Positions 7,364 through 16,027 of a DNA stretch of 37,732 nt are shown here, in pieces. Source of the DNA: Caenispirillum bisanense (GTDB lineage: Bacteria > Pseudomonadota > Alphaproteobacteria > Rhodospirillales > UBA2165); the NCBI GenBank assembly GCA_945877815.1, contig CAMDWJ010000038.1:1-37732 (forward strand), given 5' to 3'. The notes under the pieces were generated by a model. That model did no database searches. It was given only the letters and a program-made list of their open reading frames with translations, and was not told where the DNA came from. A program made the translations under genes and the position numbers. Positions within the stretch are counted from its first letter, which is position 1; every line of letters starts with the position of its first letter.

Positions 7364-8482
7364 TTACGTGAACAGCGTCAGGACACCGGTATAGCCGTAC
7401 AGCCGGCTGTTGGAAATTTCGCCGTTCGCATACATGCCCACCAAAGGGATGTCGCCCAGCACATCGCGGATCATCTTCAATTCGGCGCCGCGGGCACCGA
7501 ACATATTGGGTCCGCGCGCGATGCACGAGATGAACAAGGCGCCCTGGGCGGCGCCGTTGGCGCGTTTGGCCAGCCGCTCGAGCATGGCGCGGAAATCGCG
7601 CGCGGCGGCATTCGAATCACGGCTGACGAACATGATGCGGTCGCCGACCGCGACCGTTTCCGCGATCGCCACGATTCCTTCGCCGGGATCGACGCCGACC
7701 AGATTGCGCACCACGTAATCGCCGGTATCCGATCCCGCCACCGGCAGGGCCGCGTGGATGAAGCCGGCCGCACGGCGCAGATCGCGCGCCAGGATATCGC
7801 CGACATCTTCCTTGAGCACATCGAGCGCCGGCCGGCCATCGAGCTCGAACAGATAATTGTTCACCGCACGGGTGATGGTGTGGGTTCCGCCGATGGGCGC
7901 ACAGCCTTGCGACAGCGAAATGGCAACACTCACTTCCGGTTCGAACAGAACGCCGGACAATCCACTGTCGGTGACGACGCCCGCGACCTGATGGCGCGGC
8001 GACTGGCTCGTGGTGAGGCCGCCGATGAGGTACCCCTCGGTCGCGGCCGACACATTTTCGATCAACTCGGCGATATCCGATTTCGCGGCATCGGCATGCA
8101 GGACCAGCAAGGGCGGACCGCTCAAGGTATCGCGAACCGGCCGCACGGAATTCACGCGCAGGATCGCATCGGGCGAGGACAGCAAACGATAGCTTCCGGC
8201 CGGCACGTCGCCGACCATGATGGCCAACGCCGCCTCGTCGAAATAATCGGCCTCGTCGCCGGCGACGCCGAGCCCGGCGGCACCCGCCCAATCGCCGACC
8301 CCGGTGCCATCGCGCAAGGCCTCGACGATGACGCCCATGCGGGCGGCCAAAAGCTCGGTCACATAGACGAAACCCAGGCGCGCCATGCCGTCGTCCGGGT
8401 TAGGCAAGGGCCCGAGGGCGGCGATACAGTCCGCGACCGCTTCCCGCCAATCGCTCGCCTCCGCGTGGGCCGAGCGGAACAT
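7364..8482 (-). CDS. FIST-domain sensory/ligand-binding protein
   Basis: From the ATG at 8482 the product is 372 residues: MFRSAHAEASDWREAV, a FIST N-terminal domain (about 30-200) and a FIST_C domain (about 210-360). Landmarks are GYLIGGLTTS, the segment ISLSQGCAPIGGTHTITR, and the C-terminal end LVGMYANGEISNSRLYGYTG. FIST proteins are presumed cytoplasmic sensors for small ligands such as amino acids. No output domain is fused here. The start is chosen because the stop of the preceding tesA gene lies only four bases upstream; a longer frame to 8695 would overlap tesA. It belongs to the minus-strand tesA-FIST-thpR-glycosylase chain. Confidence 0.9.
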   Translation of the reverse strand: MFRSAHAEASDWREAVADCIAALGPLPNPDDGMARLGFVYVTELLAARMGVIVEALRDGTGVGDWAGAAGLGVAGDEADYFDEAALAIMVGDVPAGSYRLLSSPDAILRVNSVRPVRDTLSGPPLLVLHADAAKSDIAELIENVSAATEGYLIGGLTTSQSPRHQVAGVVTDSGLSGVLFEPEVSVAISLSQGCAPIGGTHTITRAVNNYLFELDGRPALDVLKEDVGDILARDLRRAAGFIHAALPVAGSDTGDYVVRNLVGVDPGEGIVAIAETVAVGDRIMFVSRDSNAAARDFRAMLERLAKRANGAAQGALFISCIARGPNMFGARGAELKMIRDVLGDIPLVGMYANGEISNSRLYGYTGVLTLFT

Positions 8483-8486
8483 CGCC

Positions 8487-9143
8487 TCAGCCCGCCGCTG
8501 CGATGCGCGCGAGCAACTGCTCGACCGCGGGCAGGATATTGCGAACGATGATATCGACGCCGTCGCCATTCGGATGAACGCCGTCGGATTGGTTGAGGTC
8601 ACGCGAGGTCGCGACCCCATCCAGAAAAAACGGATAAAAGACGACGTCGTGCTGTTTGGCCAGATCGAGGAAGACTTGGTCGAAGTCGCGCACATAAGCC
8701 CCGCCGTAATTTGGCGGCGCCTTCATCCCGGTCAACAGGATCTTGATGTTTTCCTTTTGGAAACGGGTCAGGATGGCATCCAGATTGCCGCGCATCGCGC
8801 GAATATCCAGCCCGCGCAACCCATCGTTGGCGCCAAGCTCGACGATCACCGCATGCGGCTTGTCGCCCATCACCCAATCGAGGCGCGCGAGTCCGCCGGC
8901 CGTGGTATCGCCGGACACGCCCGCATTGATCACTCGGACGGCATGCCCGCGTGCCACAAGGGCGGCCTGAAGCTTGATCGGAAAGGCCTGCGCCGGCGCC
9001 ACTCCGTAACCGGCGGCCAGGCTGTCGCCGAGCACGAGCAAGCGCAGGTCTTCCTTCGCGATCGCGGTCCCCGATCCGAGGCCGGATAAAACCATTGCGA
9101 TTGCCGCCGCAATGAAGGACACAATTTTGACAGAAACTTTCAT
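8487..9143 (-). CDS. tesA: SGNH-family arylesterase / acyl-CoA thioesterase I (periplasmic)
   Basis: This 218-residue protein has a signal peptide (SVKIVSFIAAAIAMVLSG, then AIA at about 29) and all SGNH blocks. These are GDSLAAGYG with nucleophile S41, NAGVSGDTT with G78, GANDG with N106, and DGVHPN with D187 and H190. TesA enzymes hydrolyse acyl-CoA and aryl or lysophospholipid esters in the periplasm. The ATG at 9143 is used because it begins the signal peptide and leaves 12 bases to the divergent ABC gene. A longer frame would run antisense through that gene. Divergence from a YbbA/YbbP pair is the arrangement also found in enterobacteria. Confidence 0.93.
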   Translation of the reverse strand: MKVSVKIVSFIAAAIAMVLSGLGSGTAIAKEDLRLLVLGDSLAAGYGVAPAQAFPIKLQAALVARGHAVRVINAGVSGDTTAGGLARLDWVMGDKPHAVIVELGANDGLRGLDIRAMRGNLDAILTRFQKENIKILLTGMKAPPNYGGAYVRDFDQVFLDLAKQHDVVFYPFFLDGVATSRDLNQSDGVHPNGDGVDIIVRNILPAVEQLLARIAAAG

Positions 9144-9155
9144 GAATTTGATCCG

Positions 9156-9869
9156 ATGCAAAATGGCATCCCTGGTGAACCCGCGATCCTGCTCGCCGAC
9201 GCCCAAGTCAGGCTCGCAAGCGCAGCGGGCGAGGTCAACATCCTGCGTGGGCTCAATCTGAGCATCGCGCAGGGCGAAGCGGTCGGCGTGATCGGCCCGT
9301 CGGGCGGCGGCAAGTCGACCATGATGATGGTGGTCGCCGGTTTGGAGCGCGCCAATTCGGGCATTGTACGCACCGCCGGGGTCGATCTGTGCGGTCTCGA
9401 CGAGGATGCGCTCGCGCGCTTCCGCCGCGATCATGTAGGCATTGTGTTTCAGGATTTCCACCTGATCCCGACCATGACGGCGCTGGAGAACGTCGCCGTG
9501 CCGCTAGAATTCGCGGGGCGGGCGGGGGCCTTCGAGCGTGCCCGCGCGGTGCTGGAGGCAGTCGGCCTCGGCCATCGCCTCACACACTATCCGAGCCAAT
9601 TGTCGGGCGGCGAGCAGCAACGCGTCGCCGTGGCCCGCGCCTTCGCGCCCGAACCCAGCATCTTGTTGGCGGACGAACCCACGGGGAATCTTGACGGCGA
9701 GACCGGCAAGCAGGTGATGGATCTGTTGTTCGACATGCACCGCAGGCTCGGCACCACGATGGTCCTGATCAGCCACGACCCCCTGCTGGCCGCTCGGTGC
9801 GACCGCACGGTTCGCCTCGTGGACGGCAGAGTGGTCGACGAAAAGCTCGCCGAACCCGCCCATGTTTGA
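9156..9869 (+). CDS. ABC transporter ATP-binding protein, YbbA type
   Basis: This 237-residue ATPase has Walker A GPSGGGKST (about 49-57), Q-loop region VFQDFHLIPTMTALENV, signature LSGGEQQR, Walker B ILLADEP followed by TGNLD, and H-loop SHD. The spacing is that of the LolD/MacB/YbbA group, which drives mechanotransmission or lipoprotein-handling permeases rather than ordinary importers. It pairs with the FtsX-type permease gene 39 bases downstream. Divergence from tesA supports the YbbA assignment. The substrate of YbbAP is not settled; handling of lipids or hydrophobic ligands together with TesA is a plausible inference. Confidence 0.92.
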   Translation: MQNGIPGEPAILLADAQVRLASAAGEVNILRGLNLSIAQGEAVGVIGPSGGGKSTMMMVVAGLERANSGIVRTAGVDLCGLDEDALARFRRDHVGIVFQDFHLIPTMTALENVAVPLEFAGRAGAFERARAVLEAVGLGHRLTHYPSQLSGGEQQRVAVARAFAPEPSILLADEPTGNLDGETGKQVMDLLFDMHRRLGTTMVLISHDPLLAARCDRTVRLVDGRVVDEKLAEPAHV

Positions 9870-9908
9870 TTCCCATGTCTGATCGCTCCCCAAAGTGATG
9901 AGCCCATC

Positions 9909-12440
9909 ATGATGGGTTGGCGCCTGGCGGCTCGCTATGCGCGGCGCGAATTGCGCAGCGGACTGGCCGGATTTCGCGTGTTCCTCGCTTGCCTGGCGCT
10001 CGGCGTCGGCGCCATTGCCAGTGTCGGAACATTGAGTGAATCCATCCAGAGGGGACTGCGTCACGACGCCCGCCAGCTTAACGGCGGCGATATTTCGGTG
10101 GCGCTCGCCCAGCGAGCCGCATGCACCGAAGAACGCGCGGCATTGACCGCCGGCGGCCAGCTCAGCGAAACCCTGGAAATGCGGGCCATGGCGCGCGTGC
10201 CGGATAATACGGCCAACGATGCGCGTTCGCTGGTCGAACTTAAGGCGGTCGATGCGCGCTATCCGCTCGCCGGAGCCGTCACGCTCGAAGGCGGCGGCGT
10301 CTTGGGCGATGCGCTCGCGCAAAAGGACGGCCTTTACGGCGCCGCCATCGAACGCGGCCTTCTGAGCAAGCTCGGCATTGAACTGGGCGACGAGATAGAA
10401 ATCGGCGAGGCGCGCTTCCGACTGACGGCGGTGATCGAACGCGAGCCCGACAAGATCGCGAGCGTGTTGTCCTACGGGCCCCGCGTGATGGTTTCGGACG
10501 CGGCATTGCCCGCCACCCAGCTCGTGCAACCGGGCAGCCAGATCCGCTATCGCTACAATATCGCGATTCCGCCCGGCGGCGATGCCGCCGCCCGCGCCGC
10601 GTCACTCGAAGAACAATTCCCCAAAGCGGGATGGCGCATCCTCACCACCGACGATGCGGCACCCGGCATCCGCCGCTTTGTAGATCAATTGACCCTGTTC
10701 CTCACCTTTGTCGGCCTCACCACCTTGCTGGTCGGCGGCGTCGGCGTCACCAACGCGGTCAGCGCCTATCTCGACGGACGCATGCGCACCATCGCCATGT
10801 TCAAATGTTTGGGTGCGTCGGCCGGCTTCATCTTCCGAGTTTATCTGTTGCAGATCATGGCCCTGACCGGGATCGGCCTTGCCATAGGCATCGCCGTCGG
10901 CACGGCGCTGCCGCTGATCGCGATCAGACTTTTCGCCGATCTATTGCCGATACAGCCGGTGATCGCTTTTTTCCCTGAACCGCTGATCGCGGCGGCAAGC
11001 TACGGCATCCTGATTGCGCTGACCTTCGCGCTCTGGCCTTTGGCGCGCGCGCGCGCGGTTCCCGCAGCCAACCTGTTTCGCGCGACGGTCGAAAACAATT
11101 TGTTCTGGCCGCCGCTGCGCGATTTGCTGGGCCTCCTCGCCTGCGCAGCGGGCCTCGCAGCACTGACCATCGCGACCGCGAGCAACCGCTGGTTCGCGAT
11201 CTGGTTCGTGATCGGAGCACTGGCTTCGTTCGGACTCCTGACGCTCGCCGCCGACGGCATGAAGCGGCTGGCGCGCAAATTCCATGCGATGGGCGGCGTC
11301 ACCTTGCGTTTGGCGCTCGCCAATCTGCATCGGCCGGGTGCCACGACCACCGGTGTCGTTCTGTCGCTAGGTCTCGGCCTGTCGGTGCTAGTGGCGATCG
11401 TGCTGATCCAAAGCAATCTCAACCGCCAGATCGAAGGGCGCCTGAGCGAAGGCGCTCCGGCCTTCTTCTTTCTGGACATCCAGCCGGATCAAACTGCCGC
11501 GTTCGACGCCGCGGTCACCGGAACGCCGGGGGCCAGCGGCTACAAGCGCGTCGCGTCCTTGCGCGGCCGCATCGTCGCGATCCGGGGTGTGCCGGTGGAG
11601 CAAGCCAATATTGCGTCGGAGGTCGAATGGGCGGTGCGCGGCGACCGCGCGCTAAGCTATGCAGCACTTCCGCCGGACGGGGCCCGCATCGTGTCCGGCG
11701 CCTGGTGGCCCGCAGATTACAAAGGACCGCCTTTGATCTCGATCGATGCGGATGTGGCACGCGGCTTCGGAGTCGGCATCGGCGACAGCCTGACCCTCAA
11801 TGTGCTGGGACGCGATATCGTCGGAAAGATCGCTTCCTTGCGTGAGATCGACTGGCGTTCCCTTCGTTTCGATTTCGCAATCATCCTGTCTCCCGGCATC
11901 CTCGAAGGGGCTCCGCATACCCATATCGCCGCCGTGAGCGTACCCGCGGCGGCCGAGATCGGCGTCGAACGCGCGCTGTCGCGGGCCTTCGTCAATGTGT
12001 CGGTCATCCGGGTGCGCGACGCGGTCGAAGCCGCGCGCCAGCTGCTGAGCGGAATCAGCGTCGCGATCAGCGCCACCAGCGCGATCACCATCGCGGCCGG
12101 CGCCCTGGTGCTGGCGGGCGCCGTAGCGGCCGGGCGGCGGCGGCGCATTTTCGATGCCGTCGTATTCAAGGTTCTCGGCGCCACGCGGGCCATGATCCTG
12201 CGCGCCTTTCTTTTGGAATACGGGCTGCTCGGACTGGCAACCGGGATCATGTCGAGCCTGGTCGGAACCCTGGTCGGCTGGGCGATTTCGGTCTGGCTGA
12301 TGAAGCTGCCCTGGAGCCTGGATCTCGGAGCGATCGCCCTGACGGTGTGCGCCACCACGATGTTGGCCCTGCTTGCCGGATTTGCCGGGACATGGCGGGC
12401 GCTCGGGCAAAAGGCCGCCCCGTTGTTGCGCAACGAATAA
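9909..12440 (+). CDS. FtsX-like ABC transporter permease, YbbP type
   Basis: This 843-residue inner-membrane protein has the YbbP layout. A first transmembrane helix (FLACLALGVGAIASVGTLS, 27-45) is followed by a periplasmic MacB_PCD-like domain and an FtsX block of several helices around 255-480 (LTTLLVGGVGVTNAVSAYL and on). A second periplasmic domain and a final FtsX block (VLGATRAMILRAFLLEYGLLG) follow. Two adjacent ATGs (9909, 9912) could start it. It is the partner of the preceding ATPase. A weak hairpin (12459-12475) lies just after the stop. Confidence 0.92.
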   Translation: MMGWRLAARYARRELRSGLAGFRVFLACLALGVGAIASVGTLSESIQRGLRHDARQLNGGDISVALAQRAACTEERAALTAGGQLSETLEMRAMARVPDNTANDARSLVELKAVDARYPLAGAVTLEGGGVLGDALAQKDGLYGAAIERGLLSKLGIELGDEIEIGEARFRLTAVIEREPDKIASVLSYGPRVMVSDAALPATQLVQPGSQIRYRYNIAIPPGGDAAARAASLEEQFPKAGWRILTTDDAAPGIRRFVDQLTLFLTFVGLTTLLVGGVGVTNAVSAYLDGRMRTIAMFKCLGASAGFIFRVYLLQIMALTGIGLAIGIAVGTALPLIAIRLFADLLPIQPVIAFFPEPLIAAASYGILIALTFALWPLARARAVPAANLFRATVENNLFWPPLRDLLGLLACAAGLAALTIATASNRWFAIWFVIGALASFGLLTLAADGMKRLARKFHAMGGVTLRLALANLHRPGATTTGVVLSLGLGLSVLVAIVLIQSNLNRQIEGRLSEGAPAFFFLDIQPDQTAAFDAAVTGTPGASGYKRVASLRGRIVAIRGVPVEQANIASEVEWAVRGDRALSYAALPPDGARIVSGAWWPADYKGPPLISIDADVARGFGVGIGDSLTLNVLGRDIVGKIASLREIDWRSLRFDFAIILSPGILEGAPHTHIAAVSVPAAAEIGVERALSRAFVNVSVIRVRDAVEAARQLLSGISVAISATSAITIAAGALVLAGAVAAGRRRRIFDAVVFKVLGATRAMILRAFLLEYGLLGLATGIMSSLVGTLVGWAISVWLMKLPWSLDLGAIALTVCATTMLALLAGFAGTWRALGQKAAPLLRNE

Positions 12441-12458
12441 AGCGCGACGCCAAACCTA

Positions 12459-12490
12459 GACGAATCAGGTTCGTCAGACTAGTTTCTGTT
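12459..12490 (+). terminator. Possible weak terminator after the YbbP-type gene
   Basis: Six-base arms gacgaa (12459-12464) and ttcgtc (12470-12475) enclose a five-base loop. A moderately T-rich stretch (12481-12490) follows after a few bases. The stem is short and the T tract broken, so termination would be inefficient. It lies 18 bases after the permease stop. Confidence 0.35.
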
Positions 12491-12511
12491 GCACAGCGCC
12501 ACTTTGCTGCC

Positions 12512-12532
12512 ATATTTATTCGTAATAAATAT
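12512..12532. promoter_or_regulatory. AT-rich perfect palindrome upstream of the BI-1 gene (candidate operator)
   Basis: The arms atatttatt (12512-12520) and aataaatat (12524-12532) are perfectly complementary around cgt. They sit in a short AT-rich island 54 bases before the BI-1 family start. A -10-like tatagt at 12540-12545 follows. The symmetry and the contrast with the GC-rich surroundings suggest a repressor or activator site overlapping the promoter. The regulator is unknown, and chance formation in AT-rich DNA cannot be excluded. Confidence 0.5.
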
Positions 12533-12585
12533 GCTAATGTATAGTCTATTACGTCATCACTAGGCTTATTGGGAGAATTGAGACC

Positions 12586-13341
12586 ATGGCACTTGGACCG
12601 AATTATGACGCCAGCCCACGCCCCTACGCCGGGGCGGGAGCCGCAGCGGCGGAAACCGATGCCGGCCTGCGCGCGTACATGCTGCAGGTCTACAATTATA
12701 TGGCCTCCGGCCTTCTACTGACCGGCATCGTGGCCTATTTCGCGGCGAGTACGCCGGCGATCCTGGAACTGCTTTATACCGCCAGCCCGCGCGGCGTGCT
12801 GGAGCCGACCATCCTCGCCTACATCGTTATGTTCGCGCCGCTCGCCTTCATCTTGGTGCTGAGCTTCGGCATCAACCGTATCCAGGCTTCGACCGCGCAG
12901 GCGCTCTTTTGGGTCTTCGCGGTTGTGATGGGTCTGTCGGTCACAAATATTTTCCTGACCTATACGGGCTCGTCCATCGCGCGCGTCTTTTTCATCAGCG
13001 CCGCGACCTTCGGCGCGATGAGCCTATACGGCTATACGACCAAGCGCGATCTCAGCAAGTTCGGCACCTTCCTGCTGATGGGCTTGATCGGCATCGTGAT
13101 CGCCGGCCTGGTCAATATGTTCCTGCAATCCTCGGCGCTGCAGTTCGTGATCTCGGTCGTCGGCGTTCTCGTCTTCGTCGGCCTGACCGCGCACGACACT
13201 CAGGCGATCAAACTGCTCTATGCCGAATCGGACAGCCGGGACACGGCGACAAAGAAGGCGGTGATGGGGGCGCTGAGCCTCTATCTCGACTTCCTGAACC
13301 TGTTCATGCTGCTGTTGCAGCTTTTCGGCGATCGCAAGTAA
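12586..13341 (+). CDS. Bax inhibitor-1/YccA-family membrane protein
   Basis: This 251-residue protein has a short polar N-terminus (about 25 residues) and then seven hydrophobic segments, starting AYMLQVYNYMASGLLLTGI. The later GLTAHDTQAIKLLYAE (about 200-215) holds the conserved aspartate region of the BI-1 pore. Bacterial homologues (YccA, YetJ) act as FtsH modulators or pH-dependent calcium leak channels; which applies here is open. A GGGAG stretch lies about ten bases before the ATG. It stands alone between its own candidate promoter and a strong terminator. Confidence 0.93.
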   Translation: MALGPNYDASPRPYAGAGAAAAETDAGLRAYMLQVYNYMASGLLLTGIVAYFAASTPAILELLYTASPRGVLEPTILAYIVMFAPLAFILVLSFGINRIQASTAQALFWVFAVVMGLSVTNIFLTYTGSSIARVFFISAATFGAMSLYGYTTKRDLSKFGTFLLMGLIGIVIAGLVNMFLQSSALQFVISVVGVLVFVGLTAHDTQAIKLLYAESDSRDTATKKAVMGALSLYLDFLNLFMLLLQLFGDRK

Positions 13342-13362
13342 ACCGTCGCAGAACGACACGGA

Positions 13363-13394
13363 AAACCCCGAGGGTTCCGCCCTCGGGGTTTTTT
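13363..13394 (+). terminator. Rho-independent terminator after the BI-1 gene
   Basis: A nine-base perfect stem, ccccgaggg (13366-13374) with ccctcgggg (13380-13388), has a five-base loop and six T residues (13389-13394). The upstream AAAA also gives a short T run on the other strand, so it can serve the converging J-domain gene as well. Confidence 0.9.
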
Positions 13395-13431
13395 CATGTT
13401 TGAAGTCCAGTCTGAAGTCCGGCGCGCGATC

Positions 13432-14100
13432 TCAACGCGGGCTGTTGAGCAAGGCCAAGGCGGCGTTGAGTTGGCTCATGCGCAGATGGTTCCCGGTGGC
13501 GCTATCTGGATGATGGACGGTGGCGAGCACACGAAAGCGCGCGCGGATCGTATCGCGATCGGGTAGTTCGCCCGGCGCGAAGCCCAGGATGTGCAAAGCC
13601 TCGGAGCGCGTCCGCACCCCAGCCGACAGCGGGCGGAAGGCAAGCGCCGCAACCGCGGCGTGCAGGCGCTCAACCTCCTCGGTTAGCGGCTTGAGACGCG
13701 GATCGGGTGCCGGCGGATCGTTCGGCGAATGCACCACGATCGAGCGTTCGTCGCGATCCAGCGCCAGGGCCAAGGCGAGCGCGCGTCGCACGGTCGAAAC
13801 ATCGTGACCGGGGGCGAGACGAACCTGCAGACGCGGCTTGCGCCGCCACGGACGGCCCTGCGACGGGCCCGATTTCAACATCGTCTGTTCGCGATCGCCG
13901 GGTGGGGGGCCACCTGGATCAGGCACCTTGCGCACGACCTCTTCGGACAGCAGCAGGAGCACCGAGCGGGCCAGATCGGCGACGTTAGAGTGCCGGCGCA
14001 AGGCCAATTCGCTCACCGCGTCGCGAAAGGCGCTTGAACAGGGGATCGTATACGAAACCTTGTGGGTCTGATCGGGAAGATCCCTAGAAACGGTATCCAT
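13432..14100 (-). CDS. J-domain protein with a conserved N-terminal region of unknown function
   Basis: This 222-residue protein has a C-terminal J domain (about 165-220) with HHPD at about 196-199, helices ALHILGF and IRARFRVLATV, and MSQLNAALALL. The HPD tripeptide is what stimulates DnaK-type chaperones. The N-terminal 45 residues (VSYTIPCSSAFRDAVSELAL) could be a ribbon-helix-helix or similar small fold, but this is only a pattern guess. The middle is basic (PWRRKPRLQVRLAPG). There is no DnaJ Gly/Phe or zinc-finger region. It is a single gene whose upstream region (14101-14394) is AT-rich and shows no other gene. Confidence 0.75.
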   Translation of the reverse strand: MDTVSRDLPDQTHKVSYTIPCSSAFRDAVSELALRRHSNVADLARSVLLLLSEEVVRKVPDPGGPPPGDREQTMLKSGPSQGRPWRRKPRLQVRLAPGHDVSTVRRALALALALDRDERSIVVHSPNDPPAPDPRLKPLTEEVERLHAAVAALAFRPLSAGVRTRSEALHILGFAPGELPDRDTIRARFRVLATVHHPDSATGNHLRMSQLNAALALLNSPR

Positions 14101-14380
14101 ACCGAGTTACCGGGATGCCGAGAAAACGCACGGATTTCGCGCCGAAAAAACGCCATTGATAGCGGTAAGAATGGTCGGTACCCCCATGATATTGCGGAAT
14201 TTTGCCGTCATGAGGCCAGCTTGTCAACTACGAGCGTTGGCCGGTTTTTAGACATGGAGATTACGTCTGAAAAATAAACTGTAAATATTTGATTTTAAAT
14301 GATTTTATATGCAATCAACCAAAAAGAGTTAACGAAGCCTTGTCAAAACCGGTGACAATCTCCTCATCTAGTCTGTAAAG

Positions 14381-14396
14381 AGCTACGAATGTAGCT
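14381..14396 (-). terminator. Hairpin at the end of the DUF1223 gene; 14101-14394 otherwise gene-free
   Basis: Arms agctac (14381-14386) and gtagct (14391-14396) enclose gaat and overlap the DUF1223 stop codon. On the minus strand a short CTCTTT follows, so this is at best a weak terminator. The rest of 14101-14394 holds an AT-rich tract (about 14272-14330) that may carry the promoter of the J-domain gene. I see no convincing coding region there. Confidence 0.35.
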
Positions 14397-15150
14397 ATTG
14401 GTATCGCGGGGCTTTCGGACAGGTGGCCGCACCCATGATCGGACCCTGATCAGACGCCTGAAGGAGGACCGCGCATCCCTCACCGGGCGGGAGGTCGAGT
14501 GGATCGACCGAGAGTGTATCGGTGGCGAGTGGCCAATCCGCCAGGTGAATCATACCGGTTACGATATGATGATTAACCAGAATCTGACCTCGATTCTCGC
14601 CAGCCCGGACCCGGGTCGTCTCTTCGGATAGATAGCGCACCAGCCAAAGCTCGGCCGGAGCCGTCGCGCCGGCCGCACCCCGAATCGCCAAACCTCCCGC
14701 ATCGGTTGCCGTCACCATGAGCGGCGTGCGCGACCGTTGGCGGGCGGCGGCAATGTCGCGTTCGATATCGTCCGCACGCGAACCGATCGCCTGGGCCCGT
14801 CCGTCGATCACCATTTGTGGGGTATAGACTCCACCGCCGAGGCGCCGGCCATAGGCGCGTCGGCGCGCGCTATGGACCGGACTGGAATGAACGTCCGTCC
14901 AGCGCCCGGCCGCGCCGTGGACCAGGTCGTTCCAATAATCGACATGGAATTCGAGGGCGATGAGATCCGGCCGCCCAGCGAGCTTGCCCAACAGCGCCTC
15001 GGCCGGCGGACAGGACGAGCAACTCTGCGAGGTGAACAATTCGACCACGACCGGCCCAACTACGACCGAGGTGGGCGCGAGCGCCGAATCCGCGGCCACG
15101 GGACCGGCCCAGAAACCCAGTAGCGCACAGATCCCAAGGACCAATTTCAT
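14395..15150 (-). CDS. DUF1223 thioredoxin-fold exported protein
   Basis: This 251-residue protein has a signal peptide (MKLVLGICALLGFWAGPVAA). VVVELFTSQSCSSCPPAEALL follows at about 32-52 as the DUF1223 signature with a CSSC redox-like pair. Further landmarks are HVDYWNDLVH and GGGVYTPQMVIDG. The family is secreted and thioredoxin-like, and its substrate is unknown. The start at 15150 is chosen because AGGA lies eight bases upstream; longer starts at 15159 or 15204 have no such site. It is divergent from the lipoprotein gene with only 60 bases between them, so the promoters probably overlap. Confidence 0.88.
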   Translation of the reverse strand: MKLVLGICALLGFWAGPVAADSALAPTSVVVGPVVVELFTSQSCSSCPPAEALLGKLAGRPDLIALEFHVDYWNDLVHGAAGRWTDVHSSPVHSARRRAYGRRLGGGVYTPQMVIDGRAQAIGSRADDIERDIAAARQRSRTPLMVTATDAGGLAIRGAAGATAPAELWLVRYLSEETTRVRAGENRGQILVNHHIVTGMIHLADWPLATDTLSVDPLDLPPGEGCAVLLQASDQGPIMGAATCPKAPRYQ

Positions 15151-15210
15151 ATGGTGCATCCTGTGTTCAAACCTGTTGAACCTACTATATATTGAGGAAT
15201 ACAAGGTTTC

Positions 15211-15993
15211 ATGATGGCTTCCGGTTTGCGCCTTTATCTTCTATGCCTCGGATCGCTTCTGCTCGCCGCATGTTCGTCGCCGCAGACGGCGGCGCCCCAG
15301 CGCGACGGGACGGGCTTACGCACCTCACCGGTCATCGGCCCGCTGGCCGCCGTCTTTTCCTCACCCGTTGTCGATGACGAGTTCGCCGTCGATGCGCGCG
15401 AGGTTACGCGTCGCGCCACAGCGCCTTCGCCCTCAACCGGAGCGGTCCGGCCGGCCGCGCTCCCGAAGGCCGGGTCGGGTGCATCGGCACCGCCCAAGCT
15501 CAATGTGCTGTACGTCTCCAACGGGCGCATCCGCGCCACCGGACCCCAGATCTGGATTCGCGGCACGGTCGAGGACGATGCCGAGGGTGTCGATGTGACG
15601 ATCAACGGGATGCGCGCCAGCGTGAAGGAAAAAAGTTTCCAACGCCGCATTTCGGTGCCACCCGGCGAAAGCGACGTGGTGGTCCGCGCCGAGGATGCCG
15701 ACGGCAATGTCGTGACCACAAAATTCCTGCTGGTGCGCAGCACGCCCGGCCAAAGCCTACCGGCCGCCCGGCCGCCCGTCGAGATCGCGCAGCCGGAATA
15801 TCGCCTCGTCGAACAACCGGCCGCAGACAAGATCCCACGCATCGAGGATATCCCCCAAGCCGGCGTCTATATGGTGTTGATGGCGGGCACGCCGTCGGCC
15901 CATTTCGTCAAGATGCCGAACCTTGCCCAGTGCCGCGAGGCCGTCGAATATACCGAGAACGCGGCCTGCACCTTCCATCGCGGCCGCGACTGA
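15211..15993 (+). CDS. Lipoprotein with an Ig-like domain, function unknown
   Basis: This 260-residue protein has a lipoprotein signal: RLYLLCLGSLLLAAC with the lipobox cysteine at residue 21. A proline- and alanine-rich linker (60-95) follows. Next comes a region at about 98-178 (IWIRGTVEDDAEGVDVTING, then VVVRAEDADGNVVTTKFLLV) with the strand pattern of a bacterial Ig-like or glucodextranase-B-like domain. The C-terminal 45 residues contain VYMVLMAGTPSAHFVKMPNL and two cysteines, possibly disulfide-bonded. Anchoring in the outer or inner membrane facing the periplasm is likely. I do not recognise a named family. Confidence 0.8.
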   Translation: MMASGLRLYLLCLGSLLLAACSSPQTAAPQRDGTGLRTSPVIGPLAAVFSSPVVDDEFAVDAREVTRRATAPSPSTGAVRPAALPKAGSGASAPPKLNVLYVSNGRIRATGPQIWIRGTVEDDAEGVDVTINGMRASVKEKSFQRRISVPPGESDVVVRAEDADGNVVTTKFLLVRSTPGQSLPAARPPVEIAQPEYRLVEQPAADKIPRIEDIPQAGVYMVLMAGTPSAHFVKMPNLAQCREAVEYTENAACTFHRGRD

Positions 15994-16027
15994 ACGCGAT
16001 AAACAGTCCTTCCAGGAGGATCCCGTC

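Noticed and set aside
7148-8551. 467-residue plus-strand frame opposite thpR and the FIST gene
   Set aside because: His/Asp/Arg-rich shadow; motifs are all on the minus strand.
14062-14277. Possible small plus-strand gene of 71 codons before the AT-rich tract
   Set aside because: No ribosome-binding site, overlaps the J-domain gene start antisense, and shows no recognisable pattern.
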